The position numbers and the translations under genes were made by a program. From assembly GCA_014634225.1 (NCBI GenBank), contig BLFN01000201.1, positions 1,743,959 through 1,763,958 of the forward strand: a DNA stretch of 20,000 nt. The letters run 5' to 3'. Each line of letters starts with the position of its first letter. The first letter of the stretch is position 1. Of the stretch, positions 1 to 9,259 are shown in pieces. The notes under the pieces were generated by a model. It was not told where the DNA came from. It saw only the letters and a program-made list of their open reading frames with translations, and did no database searches. The DNA is from Acropora yongei (Eukaryota; Cnidaria; Anthozoa; Scleractinia; Acroporidae).

Positions 1-16
1 TAAATTTAGAGTCTCA

Positions 17-190
17 AGTTCAGAGCTTAGAGTGGTAAATTTAAAGTTTAGAGCCTTAAGTTTAGAGTTGAGAGTGTTAAATTTAGAGTTAAGTGTTTTA
101 GAGTTTAGAGTGTTGAATTTAGAGTGCTGAGTTTAGAGCGTTGAGTTTAGAGTTCTGACTTTAGACCCTTGAGTTTAGAATCTTGGGTTT
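17..190 (+). repeat. Left-family module, copy 1
   Basis: The module runs from TTCAGAGCTTAGAGTGGTAA through an AGAGCC and GAGTTGAGAGTGTTAAAT core, then GAGCGTTGAGTTTAGAG, to TTAGAATCTTGGGTTT. Relatives lie near 1604, 2164, 2368 and 4051. I do not see this arrangement right of 5.1 kb. It is made of heptads throughout and has no coding content. Confidence 0.7.
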
Positions 191-1225
191 TAAGAGTGTT
201 AAATTTTAAGTTTAAAGTTTAGAGTCTTAAGTTTAAATTTTAAAATTTTAAATTGAGAGTTTAGAGTGTTGGAGTTTGGAGTTAAGAGTGTTGAATTTAA
301 AGTGTTGAGTTTGGAGTCTTGAGTTTAGAGTGTTGAGGTCAGAGTCTTAAATTTATAGTTTAGAGTCTTAAGCTTAAGCTCAGTGTTAAATTTAGAGTTT
401 AGAGTGCTAAATTTAGAGTTTACAGTCTTGGAATTTAGAGTTTAGACTGTGTTGAGTTTAGAGTGTTGAGTTTACAGTTGAGAGTGTTAACGTTAGAGTT
501 AACAGTCTTAAGTTTAGAGTTTAGAGTTAAAAAATCTAGAGTTTAGAGTCTTAAGTTCAGAGTTTAGAGTGTTAAATTTAGAGTTTAGCGTGTTAAATTT
601 GGAGTTTAGAGTCCTTAATTGAGAGTTTACAGTCTTGGAATTTACAGTTTAGAGTGTTGAGTTTAGAGTGTTAAGTTAAGGGTTTAGACTCTTAAAGCTT
701 AGAGTTTAGAGTCTTTAATTTAGAGTTTTTTAAGTTTAGAGTTTACAGTGTTTAATTTATAGGTTACAGTCTTAATTTTAGAGCGTAGAGTGTTAAATTT
801 AGCGTTTAGAGTCTTAAGTTTAGAGTTTTAAATTTAGAGTTTAGAGTCTTAAATTTAGAGTTCATAGTCTTAAGCCTAGAGTTTAGAGTGCTAAATTTAG
901 AGCTTAGAGTCTTAAATTTAGGGTTTATAGTGTGTAACCTATAGTTTAGAGTTTAGATCTTGGAGTTTAGAGTCTTAAGTATAGAGTTTAGAGTGTTAAA
1001 TTCAGAGTTCAGAATCTTAAGTTTAGAGTGTTAAATTTAGAGTTGAGGGTCTTAAGTTTAGAGTTTAGAGTCTTAAATTTAGAGTTTAGAGTGTTTGATT
1101 GAGAGTTTAGAGACTTAAGCTTAGAGTGGTAAATTTAGAGTTTGGAGTCTTAAGTTTAGAGTTCAGAGTGCTAAATTTAGAGATTAGAGTCTTGAGTTTA
1201 GAGTGCTAAATTCACAGTTTATAAT

Positions 1226-1430
1226 CTTAAGGTTAGTTTAAGTGTTAAATGTAGAGTTAAGAGTCTTAAGTTTAGTGTTAAATTTAGAGTTAACAGTCTT
1301 AAGTTTAGAGTTCAGAGTGTTAAATTTCGAGTTTACAGTCTTAAATTTACAGTTTAGAGTGTTAACGTTAGATTTGAGAGTCTTAGGGTAAGAGTTTAGA
1401 GTAATAAATTTAGAGTTTAGAGTCTTAAGT
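1226..1430 (+). repeat. Diverged relative of the C block's left half
   Basis: Carries in order the words AAGAGTCTTAAGTTTAGTG, TTTCGAGTTTACAG, GTTAACGTTAG and GAGAGT..AATAAATTTAGAG. These also mark the left half of the C blocks near 5430, 14010 and 18130. An extra CTTAGGGTAAGAG word, found after the island in C blocks, is present here too. There is no GC-rich island. Confidence 0.6.
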
Positions 1431-1603
1431 TCAGAGCTTAGAATTTTAAATTTAGAGTTTAGAGTGTTGAGTTTAAAGTGTTGAGTTTAGAGTGTTGAGT
1501 TTAAATTCTTAAGTTTAGAGTGTTAAATTTAGAGTTTACAGTCTTGGAATTTAGAGTTTAGAGTGCATAGTTTAGAGTCTTAAATTTAGAGTTTAGAGTC
1601 TTA

Positions 1604-1735
1604 AGTTCGGAGCTTAGAGTGTTAAATTTAAAGTTTGGAGCCTTAGAGTTGGGAGTGTTAAATTTAGAGTTTAGTGTCTTTGAGTTTAGAGCTGAGAGTG
1701 TTGAGTTTAGAGCGTTGAGTTTAGAATCTTGGGTT
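1604..1735 (+). repeat. Left-family module, copy 2
   Basis: Same order of words as the copy at 17-190: TTCGGAGCTTAGAGTG, then GGAGCCTTAGAG, TTTAGTGTCTTTGAG, GAGCGTTGAG and TTAGAATCTTGGG. It is shortened by loss of some heptads in the middle. Confidence 0.7.
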
Positions 1736-2163
1736 TACAGTGTTAAATTTACAGTTTAGAGTGTTAAATTATAAGTTTATAGTTTAGCGTGTTAAGTTTA
1801 AAGTTTAGAGTCTTAAATTTAAATTTTAGAAGTTTAAATCGAGAGTTTAGAGTCTTGGAGTTCGGAGTTTAAAGTGTTGAGTTTAGAGTGTTGAGTTTAG
1901 AGTCTTAAATTTAGAGTTTAGAGCCTTAAGTTTAGAGTTTAGAGTCTTGAGTTTAGAGTTGACAGTGTTAAATTTGGAGTTGAGGGTTCTTAATTTAGAG
2001 TTTACAGTCTTGGAATCTACAGTTTAGAGTGTTGAGTTTAGAGTCTTAAGTTTAGACTCTTAAAGTTTAGAGTTTAGAGTCTTTAATTTAGAGTTTTTCA
2101 AGTTTAGAGTTTAAAGTGTCTAATTTATAGGTTATAGTCTTAAGTTTAGAGTTTAGAGTCTTA

Positions 2164-2325
2164 AGTTCAGAGCTTAGAGTGTTAAATTTAAAGTTTGGAG
2201 CCTTAGAGTTGAGAGTGTTACATTTAGAGTTTAGTGTCTTTGAGTTTAGAGCTTAGAGTGTAGAGCTTAGAGTGTTGAGTTTAAAGCTGTGGGTTTAGAG
2301 CGTTGAGTTTTGAATCTTGGGTTTA
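2164..2325 (+). repeat. Left-family module, copy 3
   Basis: Close relative of the module at 1604, sharing GGAGCCTTAGAG and TTTAGTGTCTTTGAG. It has extra TAGAGCTTAGAGTG units and an AAAGCTGTGGGTTTAGAG variant before the closing GAATCTTGGGTTT. Confidence 0.7.
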
Positions 2326-2367
2326 GAGTGTTAAATTTTAAGTTTATAGTTTAGCGTGTTAAGTTTA

Positions 2368-2495
2368 GAGTTTAGAGCGTTAGAGTTGAGAGTGTTAAAT
2401 TTAGAGTTTAGTGTCTTTGAGTTGAGAGTTTAGAGTGTTGAGTTTAGAGCGTTGAGTTTAGAGTGCTGACTTTAGAGCTTTGAGTTTAGAATCTT
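2368..2495 (+). repeat. Left-family module, copy 4 (5'-shortened)
   Basis: Begins inside the module, at GAGCGTTAGAGTTGAGAG. It keeps TTTAGTGTCTTTGAG, GAGCGTTGAG and a TGCTGACTTTAGAG word that otherwise appears (as TTCTGACTTTAGAC) in the copy at 17-190. It lies directly after copy 3, so the two form a local tandem pair. Confidence 0.65.
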
Positions 2496-3279
2496 GGATT
2501 TAGAGAGTTTAGAATTTAGAGTCTCAAGTTTAAATTTTAAAATTTTAAATTAAGAGTTCAGAGTTTTGGAGTGTTGAGTTTAGAGTGTTGAGTTTAGAGT
2601 CTTAAGTTTCGAGTCTTCAATTTATAGTTTAGAGTCTTAAGTTTAGAGTTTAGAGTCTTGAGTTTAGAGTTGACAGTGTTAAATTTATAGAGTTTAGAGT
2701 GCTAAATTTAGAGTTTACAGTCTTGGAATTTAATTAGAGTTTAGAGTGTTAAGTTTAGAGTGTTGAGTTTACAGTTAAGAGTGTTAACGTTAGAGTTGAC
2801 AGTCTTAAGTTTAGAGTTTAGAGTAAAAAATCTAGAGTTTAGAGTCTTAAGTTCAGAGCTTAGAGTGTTAAATTTAGAGTTTCGAGTGTTAAGCTTAAGG
2901 TTTAGAGTCTTAAGTTTAAAGTTTAGAATTTTAAATTTAGAGTTTAGGGTCTTGGAGTTTGGAGATTGAGTTTAGAGTGTTAAATTTAGAGTTTAGAGTG
3001 TTAAGTTTGGAGTTTAGAGTGCTTAATTTAGAGTTTACAGTCTTGGAATTTACAGTTTGGAGTGTGGAGTTTAGAGGTTTGAGTTTACAGTGTTGAGTTT
3101 AGAGTTTTGAGTTTAGAGTGTTAAATTTAGAGTTTAGAGTCTTAAGTTTAGAGTTTAGACTCTTAAAGTTTATAGTTTAAAGTGCTAAATTTAGAGATTA
3201 GAGTCTTAAGTTAAGAGTTTAGAGTGCTAAATTTACAGTTTATAGTCTTAAGTTTAGAGTGTTGAATTTAGAGGTTAGA

Positions 3280-3620
3280 GTCTTAAGTTTAGAGTGTTAA
3301 ATTTAGAGTTTACAGTCTTAAGTTTAGAGTTCAGAGTGTTAAATTTCGAGTCTAGAGTCTTACAGTTTAGAGTGTTAACGGTAGAGTTGAGAGTAATAAA
3401 TTTAGAGTTTAGAGTCTTAAGTTCAGAGCTTAGAGTGTTAAATTTAGAGTGTAGAGTGTTAAGTTTAAAGTTTAGAGTTTAGAATTTTAAATTTAGAGTT
3501 TAGAGTCTTATAGTTTAGAGTTTAGGGTGTTGAGTTTAGAGTCTTACATTTAAAGCTTAAGGTCTTAGATTTTGAGTTTAGAATCTTACGTTTAGAGTTC
3601 AGAGTCTTAAGTTTAGAGTG
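3280..3620 (+). repeat. Island-free relative of the C block
   Basis: Matches the C block from AGTGTTAAATTTAGAG through TTTCGAGTCTAGAG, GTTAACGGTAG and GAGTAATAAATTTAGAG, and on to the pre-island words GTCTTACATTTAAAGCTTAA and TTAGAATCTTACGTTTAG (about 3541-3600). Where C blocks go on to the GC-rich island, this copy simply continues as TCAGAGTCTTAAGTTTAG. It therefore shows either the state before island gain or a copy that lost it. The 62-codon frame at 3294-3482 is a by-product of the repeat. Confidence 0.7.
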
Positions 3621-3648
3621 TTAAATTTAGAGTGGAGAGAGTCTGAAG

Positions 3649-3662
3649 TTTAGGGTTTAGGG
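3649..3662 (+). repeat. Two perfect TTTAGGG heptads in tandem
   Basis: TTTAGGGTTTAGGG followed by GCGTTG. Single TTTAGGG units are common in the array, but this is the only tandem pair I noticed. TTTAGGG is the Arabidopsis-type telomere unit, also used by dinoflagellates; animals, cnidarians included, generally use TTAGGG. Two units are too few to call a telomere or an interstitial telomere tract. Confidence 0.7.
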
Positions 3663-3859
3663 CGTTGCATTTAGAGTTTAGAGTCTTAAGTTTAGAGTTT
3701 AGAGTCTTAAATTTAGAGTTTAGAGTGCTTGATTGAGAGTTTAGAGTCTTAAGCTTAGAGTGGTAAATTTAGAGTTTGGAGTCTTAAGTTTAGAATTTAG
3801 AGTGCGAAGTTTAGAGTTTAGAGTGTTGAATTTAGAGGTTAGAGTCTTAAGTTTAGAGT

Positions 3860-3960
3860 TTTGAGTGTTAAATATAGAGTTAAGAGTCTTAAGTTTAGAG
3901 TGTTAAATTTAGAGTTTACAGTCCAGAGTGTTAAATTTCGAGTTTAGAGTGCTAAATTTA
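3860..3960 (+). repeat. Short relative of the C block's left half
   Basis: Contains AAATATAGAGTTAAGAGTC followed by TTTACAGTCCAGAG and TTTCGAGTTTAGAG, the order seen in the C blocks. It is cut short and passes into ordinary heptads by about 3960. Confidence 0.5.
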
Positions 3961-4050
3961 GAGTTTAGAGTCTTGGAATTTAGAGTTTAGAGTGGTGAGT
4001 TTAGAGTTTTAAGTTTAGAGTTTAGAGTGTTAAATTTAGAGTTTAGAGTC

Positions 4051-4180
4051 TTAAGTTCAGAGCTTAGAGTGTTAAATTTAAAGTTGAGAGCCATAGAGTT
4101 GAGAGTGTTAAATTTAGAGTTTAGTGTCTTTGAGTTTAGAATTTAGAGTGCTGAGTTTAGAGCGTTGAGCTTAGAATGTT
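4051..4180 (+). repeat. Left-family module, copy 5
   Basis: Shares TTCAGAGCTTAGAGTG, GAGAGCCATAGAGTTGAG, TTTAGTGTCTTTGAG, GAGCGTTGAG and a TTAGAATGTTGGGTTTACAG ending that matches copy 2. This is the last copy seen before the first C block. Confidence 0.65.
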
Positions 4181-5146
4181 GGGTTTACAGTGTTAAATGT
4201 AGAGTTTAGAGTGTTAAATTTTAAGTTCAGAAATTAGAGTATTAAGTTTAAAGTTTAGAGTCTTAAGTTTAAATTTTAGAAGTTTAAATTGAGAGTTTAG
4301 AGTCTTGGTGTTTGGAGTTTAGAGTGTTGAATTTAAAGTGTTGAGTTTAGAGTGTTGAGTTTACAGTGTTGAGTTTAGAGTCTTAAATTTTGAGTTTAGA
4401 GTGGTACATTCAGAGTTCAGCATCTTGCGTTTAGAGTAATAAATTTAGAGTTTAGAGTGTTTAATTTTAAGTTTAGGGTTTAGAGTGTTAAGTTTAAAGT
4501 TTAGAGTCTTAAGTTTAAATATTAAAATTTTAAATTGAGTGTTGGAGTCTGGAGTTTAGAGTGTTGAATTTAAAGTGTTGAGTTTAGAGTGTTGAGTTTA
4601 GAGTCTTAAGTTTACAGTTAAGAGTGTTAACGTTAGAGTTGACAGTCAGTTTAGAGTAAAAAATTTAGAGTTTAGAGTCTTAAGTTCAGAGCTTAGAGTG
4701 TTAAATTTAGAGTTGACAGTCTTAAGTTTAAAGTTTAGAGTCTTATTAAGTTTAAAGTTTAGAATTTTAAATTTAGAGTTTAGGGTCGTGGAGTTTAGAG
4801 TGTTGAGTTTAGAGTGTTGAGTTTAGAGTTTAGAACGTTAAGTTGAGAGTTTAGACTCTTAAAGTTTAGAGTTTAGAGTGCTAAATTTAGAGATTAGAGC
4901 TCGGAGTTTAAAGCGTTGAATTTAAAGTGTTGAGTTTAGAGTGTTGAGTTTAGAGTCTTAAGTTTACAGTTCAGAGTGTTAACGTTAGAGTTGACAGTCT
5001 TAAGTTTAGAGTTTATAGTAATAAATGTAGAGTTTAGAGTGTTAAGTTTAAAGTTTAGAGTCTTAAGTTTAAAGTTTGGAATTTGAAATTGAGAGTTTAG
5101 GGTCGTGGAGTTTAGAGTGTTGAGTTTCGAGTGTTGAGTTTAGAGT

Positions 5147-6270
5147 CTTAAGTTTAGGGTGTTAAATTTAGAGTTTAGAGTGTTAAATTTGGAGTTTAGA
5201 GTGCTTAATTTAGAGTTTACAGCATTGGAATTTAGAGTTAAGAGTGTTGAGTGTAGAGTGTTGAGTTTAGAGTGTTAAGTTTAGAGTCTTAAGTTTAGAG
5301 TGGTAAATTCAGAGTTTGGAGTCTTAAGTTTAGAGTTTACAGTGCTAAATTTACAAATTATAGGCTTTAGGTTAGATTTTAGAGTGTTGAATTAAGAGGT
5401 TAAAGCCTTAAGTTTAGAGTTTTGAGTGTTAAATATGGAGTTAAGAGTGTTAGGTTTAGTGTTAAATTTAGAATTTACAGTCTTAAGTTTAGAGTTCAGA
5501 AATTTAAATTTCGAGTCTAGAGTCTTAAGTTTACAGTTTAGAGTGTTAACGTTAGAGTTGAGAGTAATAAATTTAGAGTTTAGAGTCTTAAGTTCAGAGC
5601 TTACAGTGTTAAATTTAGAGTGTAGAGTGTTCAGTTTAAAGTTTAGAATTTTAAATTTAGAGTTTAGAGTCTTGGAGTTTAGAGTTTAGAGTGTTGAGTT
5701 TAGAGTCTTACATTTAGAGCTTAGGGTCTTAGATTTCGAGTTTAGAATCTTACGTTTAGAGTCTTAAATTTTGAGTTTAGATCTTAGTTTAAAGTCTTAT
5801 GTTTAGAGTTTAGAGGCGGGCTTTAGCTTCCCCAGTCCAAATCCAACGAGAGTTGGATTTCCAACCGGGTACTGCGGACTCTCACCACTACGAGGTACCC
5901 ACCTGAGGAGAGTCAAAAAACTGGAATTCAAGTTACAGTTTAGAGTCCTAGGTTTTGAGTTAAGACACTTAAGTTTAGAGTTTAGAGTCTTAGGGTAAGA
6001 GTCTTAAACTTAAAGTTTAGAGTCTTAAGTTTAGAGTTTACAGTGTTAAATTTAGAGTATAGAGTGCTAAATTTAGGGTTTACAGTCTTGGAATTTAGAG
6101 TTTAGAGTGTTGAGTTTAGATTGTTGAGTTCAGAGTCTTGAGTTTAAAGTTTAGATTGTTAACATTAGAGTTGACAGTCTTAAGTTTAGAGTTTAGAGTA
6201 ATAAATTTAGAGTTGAGAGTCGTAAGTTCAGAGCTTAGAGTGTTAAATTTAGAGTTTGGAGTGTTAAGTT
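5147..6270 (+). repeat. C block, copy 1
   Basis: A roughly 1.1-kb higher-order unit. In order it holds a TTTAGGGTGTTAAATTTGG-type start, AAATTATAGGCTTTAGG (here with an extra G>A-type divergence nearby), AATATGGAGTTAAGAG, TTTCGAGTCTAGAG, GTTAACGTTAGAG, CTTACATTTAGAGCTTAGGG, the GC-rich island, then CCTAGGTTTTGAGTTAAGAC and GTTAACATTAGAGTTGAC. Its left edge has an extra pair of heptads relative to copies 2 and 3. After the island it reads CACTTAAGTTTAGAG where copies 2 and 3 have CACTTAACTTTAGAG, and it lacks two heptads they share. It is thus the outlier of the three. The 87-codon frame at 5426-5689 is not a gene (see rejected items). Confidence 0.85.
5815..5930. other. GC-rich structured island, copy 1
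   Basis: A 116-bp sequence foreign to the heptad pattern, from GGCGGGCTTTAGC to CTGGAATTCA. Complementary segments are 5839-5847 with 5852-5860 (9 bp, AAATCCAAC with GTTGGATTT, closed by GAGA, a GNRA-type loop on the + strand); 5867-5872 with 5895-5900 (GGGTAC with GTACCC); and 5877-5883 with 5908-5914 (GACTCTC with GAGAGTC). The last two pairs cross, so as RNA they would form a pseudoknot or be alternatives. A run of six A follows the last arm. The minus strand is open across the island but has no ATG. I do not recognise the sequence. It could be an old mobile-element fragment, a small RNA or a protein-binding element. Confidence 0.75.
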
Positions 6271-6924
6271 TAAAGTTTAGAGTCTTAAGTTTAAACTTTA
6301 AAATTTTAAATTGAGAGTTTAGAGTGTTGGAGTTTGGAGTTTAGAGTGTTGAATTTAAAGTGTGGAGTTTAGAGTCTTGAGTTTAGAGTCTTAAGTTTAC
6401 AGTCTTAAATTTATAGTTTAGAGTCTTAAGCTTAGAGTTTAGAGTCTTGAGTTTAGAGTTGACAGTGTTAAATTTAGAGTTTACAGTCTTGGAGTTTAGA
6501 GTTTAGAGTGTTGAGTTTAGAGTCTTAAGCTAAGATTGTTAAATTTAGAGTTTAGAGTGTTAAATTTTAAGTTTAGGGTTTAGAGTCTTAAGTTTAAATT
6601 TTAAAATTTTAAATTGAGAGTTTAGAGTGTTGGAGTTTGGACTTTAGAGTGTTGAATTTAAAGTGTTGAGTTTAGAGTCTTAAGTTTACAGTCTTAAATT
6701 TATAGTTTAGAGTGTTAAGCTTAAAGTTTAGAGTCTTGAGTTTAGAGTTGACAGTGTTAAATTTAGAGTTTACAGTGTTGGAATTTAGAGTTTAGAGTGT
6801 TGAGTTTAGAGTGTTGAGTTTAGAGTCTTAAGTTTAAAGTTTAGAATTTTAAATTTAGAGTTTAGGATCTTGGAGTTTAGAGTGTTGAGTTTAGAGTGTT
6901 GAATTTAGAAATTATAGTTTTAAG

Positions 6925-6944
6925 TTGAGAGTTTAGACTCTTAA
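6925..6944. repeat. B-module hairpin, representative copy
   Basis: TTGAGAGTTTAGACTCTTAA pairs with itself: TTGAGAGT against ACTCTTAA, eight pairs including one G-T, with a TTAG loop. GACTC is one of the few words here that runs against the strand bias. The same word recurs near 8154, 10804, 11723, 12653, 15284, 15983, 17257, 19244 and at the right edge near 19981. A one-base variant lies near 9785. Confidence 0.6.
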
Positions 6945-8653
6945 AGTTTAGAGGTTGGAGTGCTAAATTTAGAGATTAGAGATCGGAGTTTAAAGTGTTG
7001 AATTTAAAGTGTTGAGTTTAGAGTGTTGAGTTCAGAGTGTTGTGTCTAGAGTGTTGAGTTTACAGTTCAGAGTGTTAACGTTAGAGTTGACAGTCTTAAG
7101 TTTAGAGTTTAGAGTAACAAATTTAGAGTTTAGAGTCTTAAGTTTAAAGTTTAGAGTCTTAACTTTAGGGTCTTGGAGTTTAGAGTGTTGAGTTTAGAGT
7201 CTTAAGCTAAGATTGTTAAATTTAAAGTTTAGAGTGTTAAATTTTAAGTTTAGGGTTTAGAGTGTTAAGTTCAAAGTTCAGAGTCTTAAGTTTAAATTTT
7301 AAAATTTTAAATTGAGAGTTTAGAATGTTGGAGTTTGGAGTTTAGAGTGTTGAGTTTAAAGTGTTGAGTTTAGAGTCTTGAGTTTAGAGTCTTAAGTTTA
7401 CAGTCTTAAATTTATAGTTTAGAGTCTTGAGTTTATAGTTGACAACTGTGTTAAATTTAGAGTTTAGAGTGTTAAATTTTAAGTTTAGGGTTTAGAGTGG
7501 TAAGTTTAAAGTTGAGAGTCTGAAGTTTAAATTTTAAAATTTTAAATTGAGAGTTTAGAGTGTTGGAGTTTGGAGTTTAGAGTGTTGAATTTAAAGTAGT
7601 GAGTTTAGAGTCTTAAGTTTACAGTCTTAAATTCAAAGTTTAGAGTCTTAAGCTTAGAATTTAGAGTCTTGAGTTTAGAGTTGACAGTGTTGGAGTTTAG
7701 AGTGTTGAGTTTAGAGTCTTAAGCTAAGAGTGTTAAATTTAGAGTTTAGAGTGTTAAATTTTAAGTTTAGGGTTTAGAGTGTTAAGTTTAAAGTTCAGAG
7801 TCTTAAGTTTAAATTTTAAAATTTGAAATTGAGAGTTTAGAGTGTTGGAGTTTGGAGTTTAGAGTGTTGAATTTAAAGTGTTGAGTTTAGAGTCTTGAGT
7901 TTAGACTCTTAAGTTTACAGTCTCAAATTTATAGTTTAGAGTCTTAAGCTTAAAGTTAAGAGTTTTGAGTTGAGAGTTGACAGTGTTAAATTTAGAGTTT
8001 ACAGTCTTGGAATTTAGAGTTTAGAGTGTTGAGTTTAGAGTGTTGAGTTTAGAGTCTTAAGTTTAAAGTTTAGAATTTTAAATTTAGAGTTTAGGATCTT
8101 GGAGTTTAGAGTGTTGAGTTTAGAGTGTTGAACTTAGAGTTCAGAGTTTTAAGTTGAGAGTTTAGACTCTTAAAGTTTAGAGTTTAGAGTGCTAAATTTA
8201 GAGATTAGAGCTCGGAGTTTAAAGTGTTGAGTTTAGAGTGTTGAGTTTACAGTTCAGAGTGTTAACGTTAGAGTTGACAGTCTTAAGTTTAGAGTTTAGA
8301 GTTTAGAGTAATAAATTTAGAGTTAAGAGTCGTAAGTTCAGAGCTTAGAGTGTTAAATTTAGAGTTTGGAGTGTTAAGTTTAAAGTTTAGAGTCTTAAGT
8401 TTAAACTTTAAAATTTTAAATTGAGAGTTTAGAGTGTTGGAGTTTGGAGTTTAGAGTGTTGAATTTAAGGTGTTGAGTTTAGAGTCTTGAGTTTAGAGTC
8501 TTAAGTTTACAGTCTTAAATTTATAGTTTAGAGTCTTAAGCTTAGAGTTTAGAGTCTTGAGTTTAGAGTTGACAGTGTTAAATTTAGAGTTTACAGTCTT
8601 GGAATTTAGAGTTTAGAGTGTTGAGTTTAGAGTGTTGAGTTTAGAGTCTTGAG

Positions 8654-8963
8654 CTAAGATTGTTAAATTTAGAGTTTAGAGTGTTAAATTTTAAGTTTAG
8701 GGTTTAGAGTGTTAAGTTTAAAGTTAAGAGTCTTAAGTTTAAATTTTAAAATTTTAAATTGAGAGTTTAGAGTGTTGGAGTTTGGAGTTTAGAGTGTTGA
8801 GTTTAAAGTGTTGAGTTTAGAGTCTTAAGTTTACAGTCTTAAATTTATAGTTTAGAGTCTTAAGCTTAGAGTTTAGAGTCTTAAATTTAGAGTTGACAGT
8901 GTTAAATTTAGAGTTTACAGTCTTGGAGCTTAGAGTTTAGAGTTCTGAGTTTAGAGTCTTAAG
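8654..8963 (+). repeat. A module, 310 bp
   Basis: Runs from one CTAAGATTGTTAAAT anchor to the next. It contains the AT-rich palindrome AAATTTTAAAATTT, the 8-bp unit TGTTGGAG and the GTTGACAGTGTTAAAT word. It is two heptads shorter than the full 324-bp module. Confidence 0.75.
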
Positions 8964-9259
8964 CTAAGATTGTTAAATTTAGAGTTTAGAGTGTTAAATT
9001 TTAAGTTTAGGGTTTAGAGTGTTAATTTTAAAGTTCAGAGTCTTAAGTTTAAATTTTAAAATTTGAAATTGAGAGTTTAGAGTGTTGGAGTTTGGAGTTT
9101 ATAGTGTTGAATTTAAAGTGTTGAGTTTAGAGTCTTAAGTTTACAGTCGTAAATTTAAAGTTTAGAGTCTTAAGCTTAGAGTTTAGAGTCTTGAGTTTAG
9201 AGTTGACAGTGTTAAATTTAGAGTTTACAGTGTTGGAGTTTTGACTTTAGAGTCTTAAG
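8964..9259 (+). repeat. A module, 296 bp
   Basis: Directly follows the 310-bp module. It reaches 296 bp by losing a TTTAGAG-TCTTGAG pair plus the final TTTAGAG-rich stretch, where it reads GTTGGAGTTTTGACTTTAG. The route to 296 bp differs from that in the copies at 11999 and 16625. Confidence 0.75.

Larger units (their letters stand above)
1..5146 (+). repeat. Left segment: older, scrambled heptad array
   Basis: This 5.1-kb stretch has no gene. It is made of the same heptads but lacks the regular CTAAGATTGTTAAAT-anchored modules seen from about 6.5 kb on. Units are more diverged and rearranged, with more one- and two-base slips. It contains five copies of a locally restricted module (words ending in TAGAATCTTGGGTTT) and three partial relatives of the C block without its GC-rich island. 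I infer that it is an older or less homogenised part of the array than the right three quarters. Confidence 0.8.

Noticed and set aside
2760..2969. 69-codon open frame starting with ATG-independent repeat text, reading as a leucine-rich seven-residue repeat
   Set aside because: It is a direct reading of heptads in threes. The peptide has no domain, the frame ends where heptad order changes, and its neighbours are the same repeat with stops.
3294..3482. 62-codon open frame in the island-free C relative
   Set aside because: Same by-product of the 21-bp phase. It shares position with the C-block frames through homology of the repeat, not through coding constraint.
3649..3662. Telomere or interstitial telomere tract
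   Set aside because: Only two tandem canonical heptads. Surrounding units are diverged, and the host clade would be expected to use TTAGGG.
5426..5689. 87-codon frame, with counterparts at 14005-14268 and 18125-18349
   Set aside because: Copies differ mostly by amino-acid-changing substitutions (for example G/S, T/R and V/L between the first two) and a lost codon and earlier end in the third. No start context or promoter stands out, and the frame lies wholly in heptads.
5815..5930. Pol III gene in the GC-rich island
   Set aside because: GGTTGGAAATCC on the minus strand resembles a B box but has an extra base and the wrong base at the invariant C. No A box lies at a suitable distance.
5803..5990. 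Minus-strand open stretch of about 60 codons across the GC-rich island
   Set aside because: It has no ATG, half of it is heptad satellite, and identical copies give no test of codon constraint. It could be a remnant of a coding fragment, but I cannot support that.
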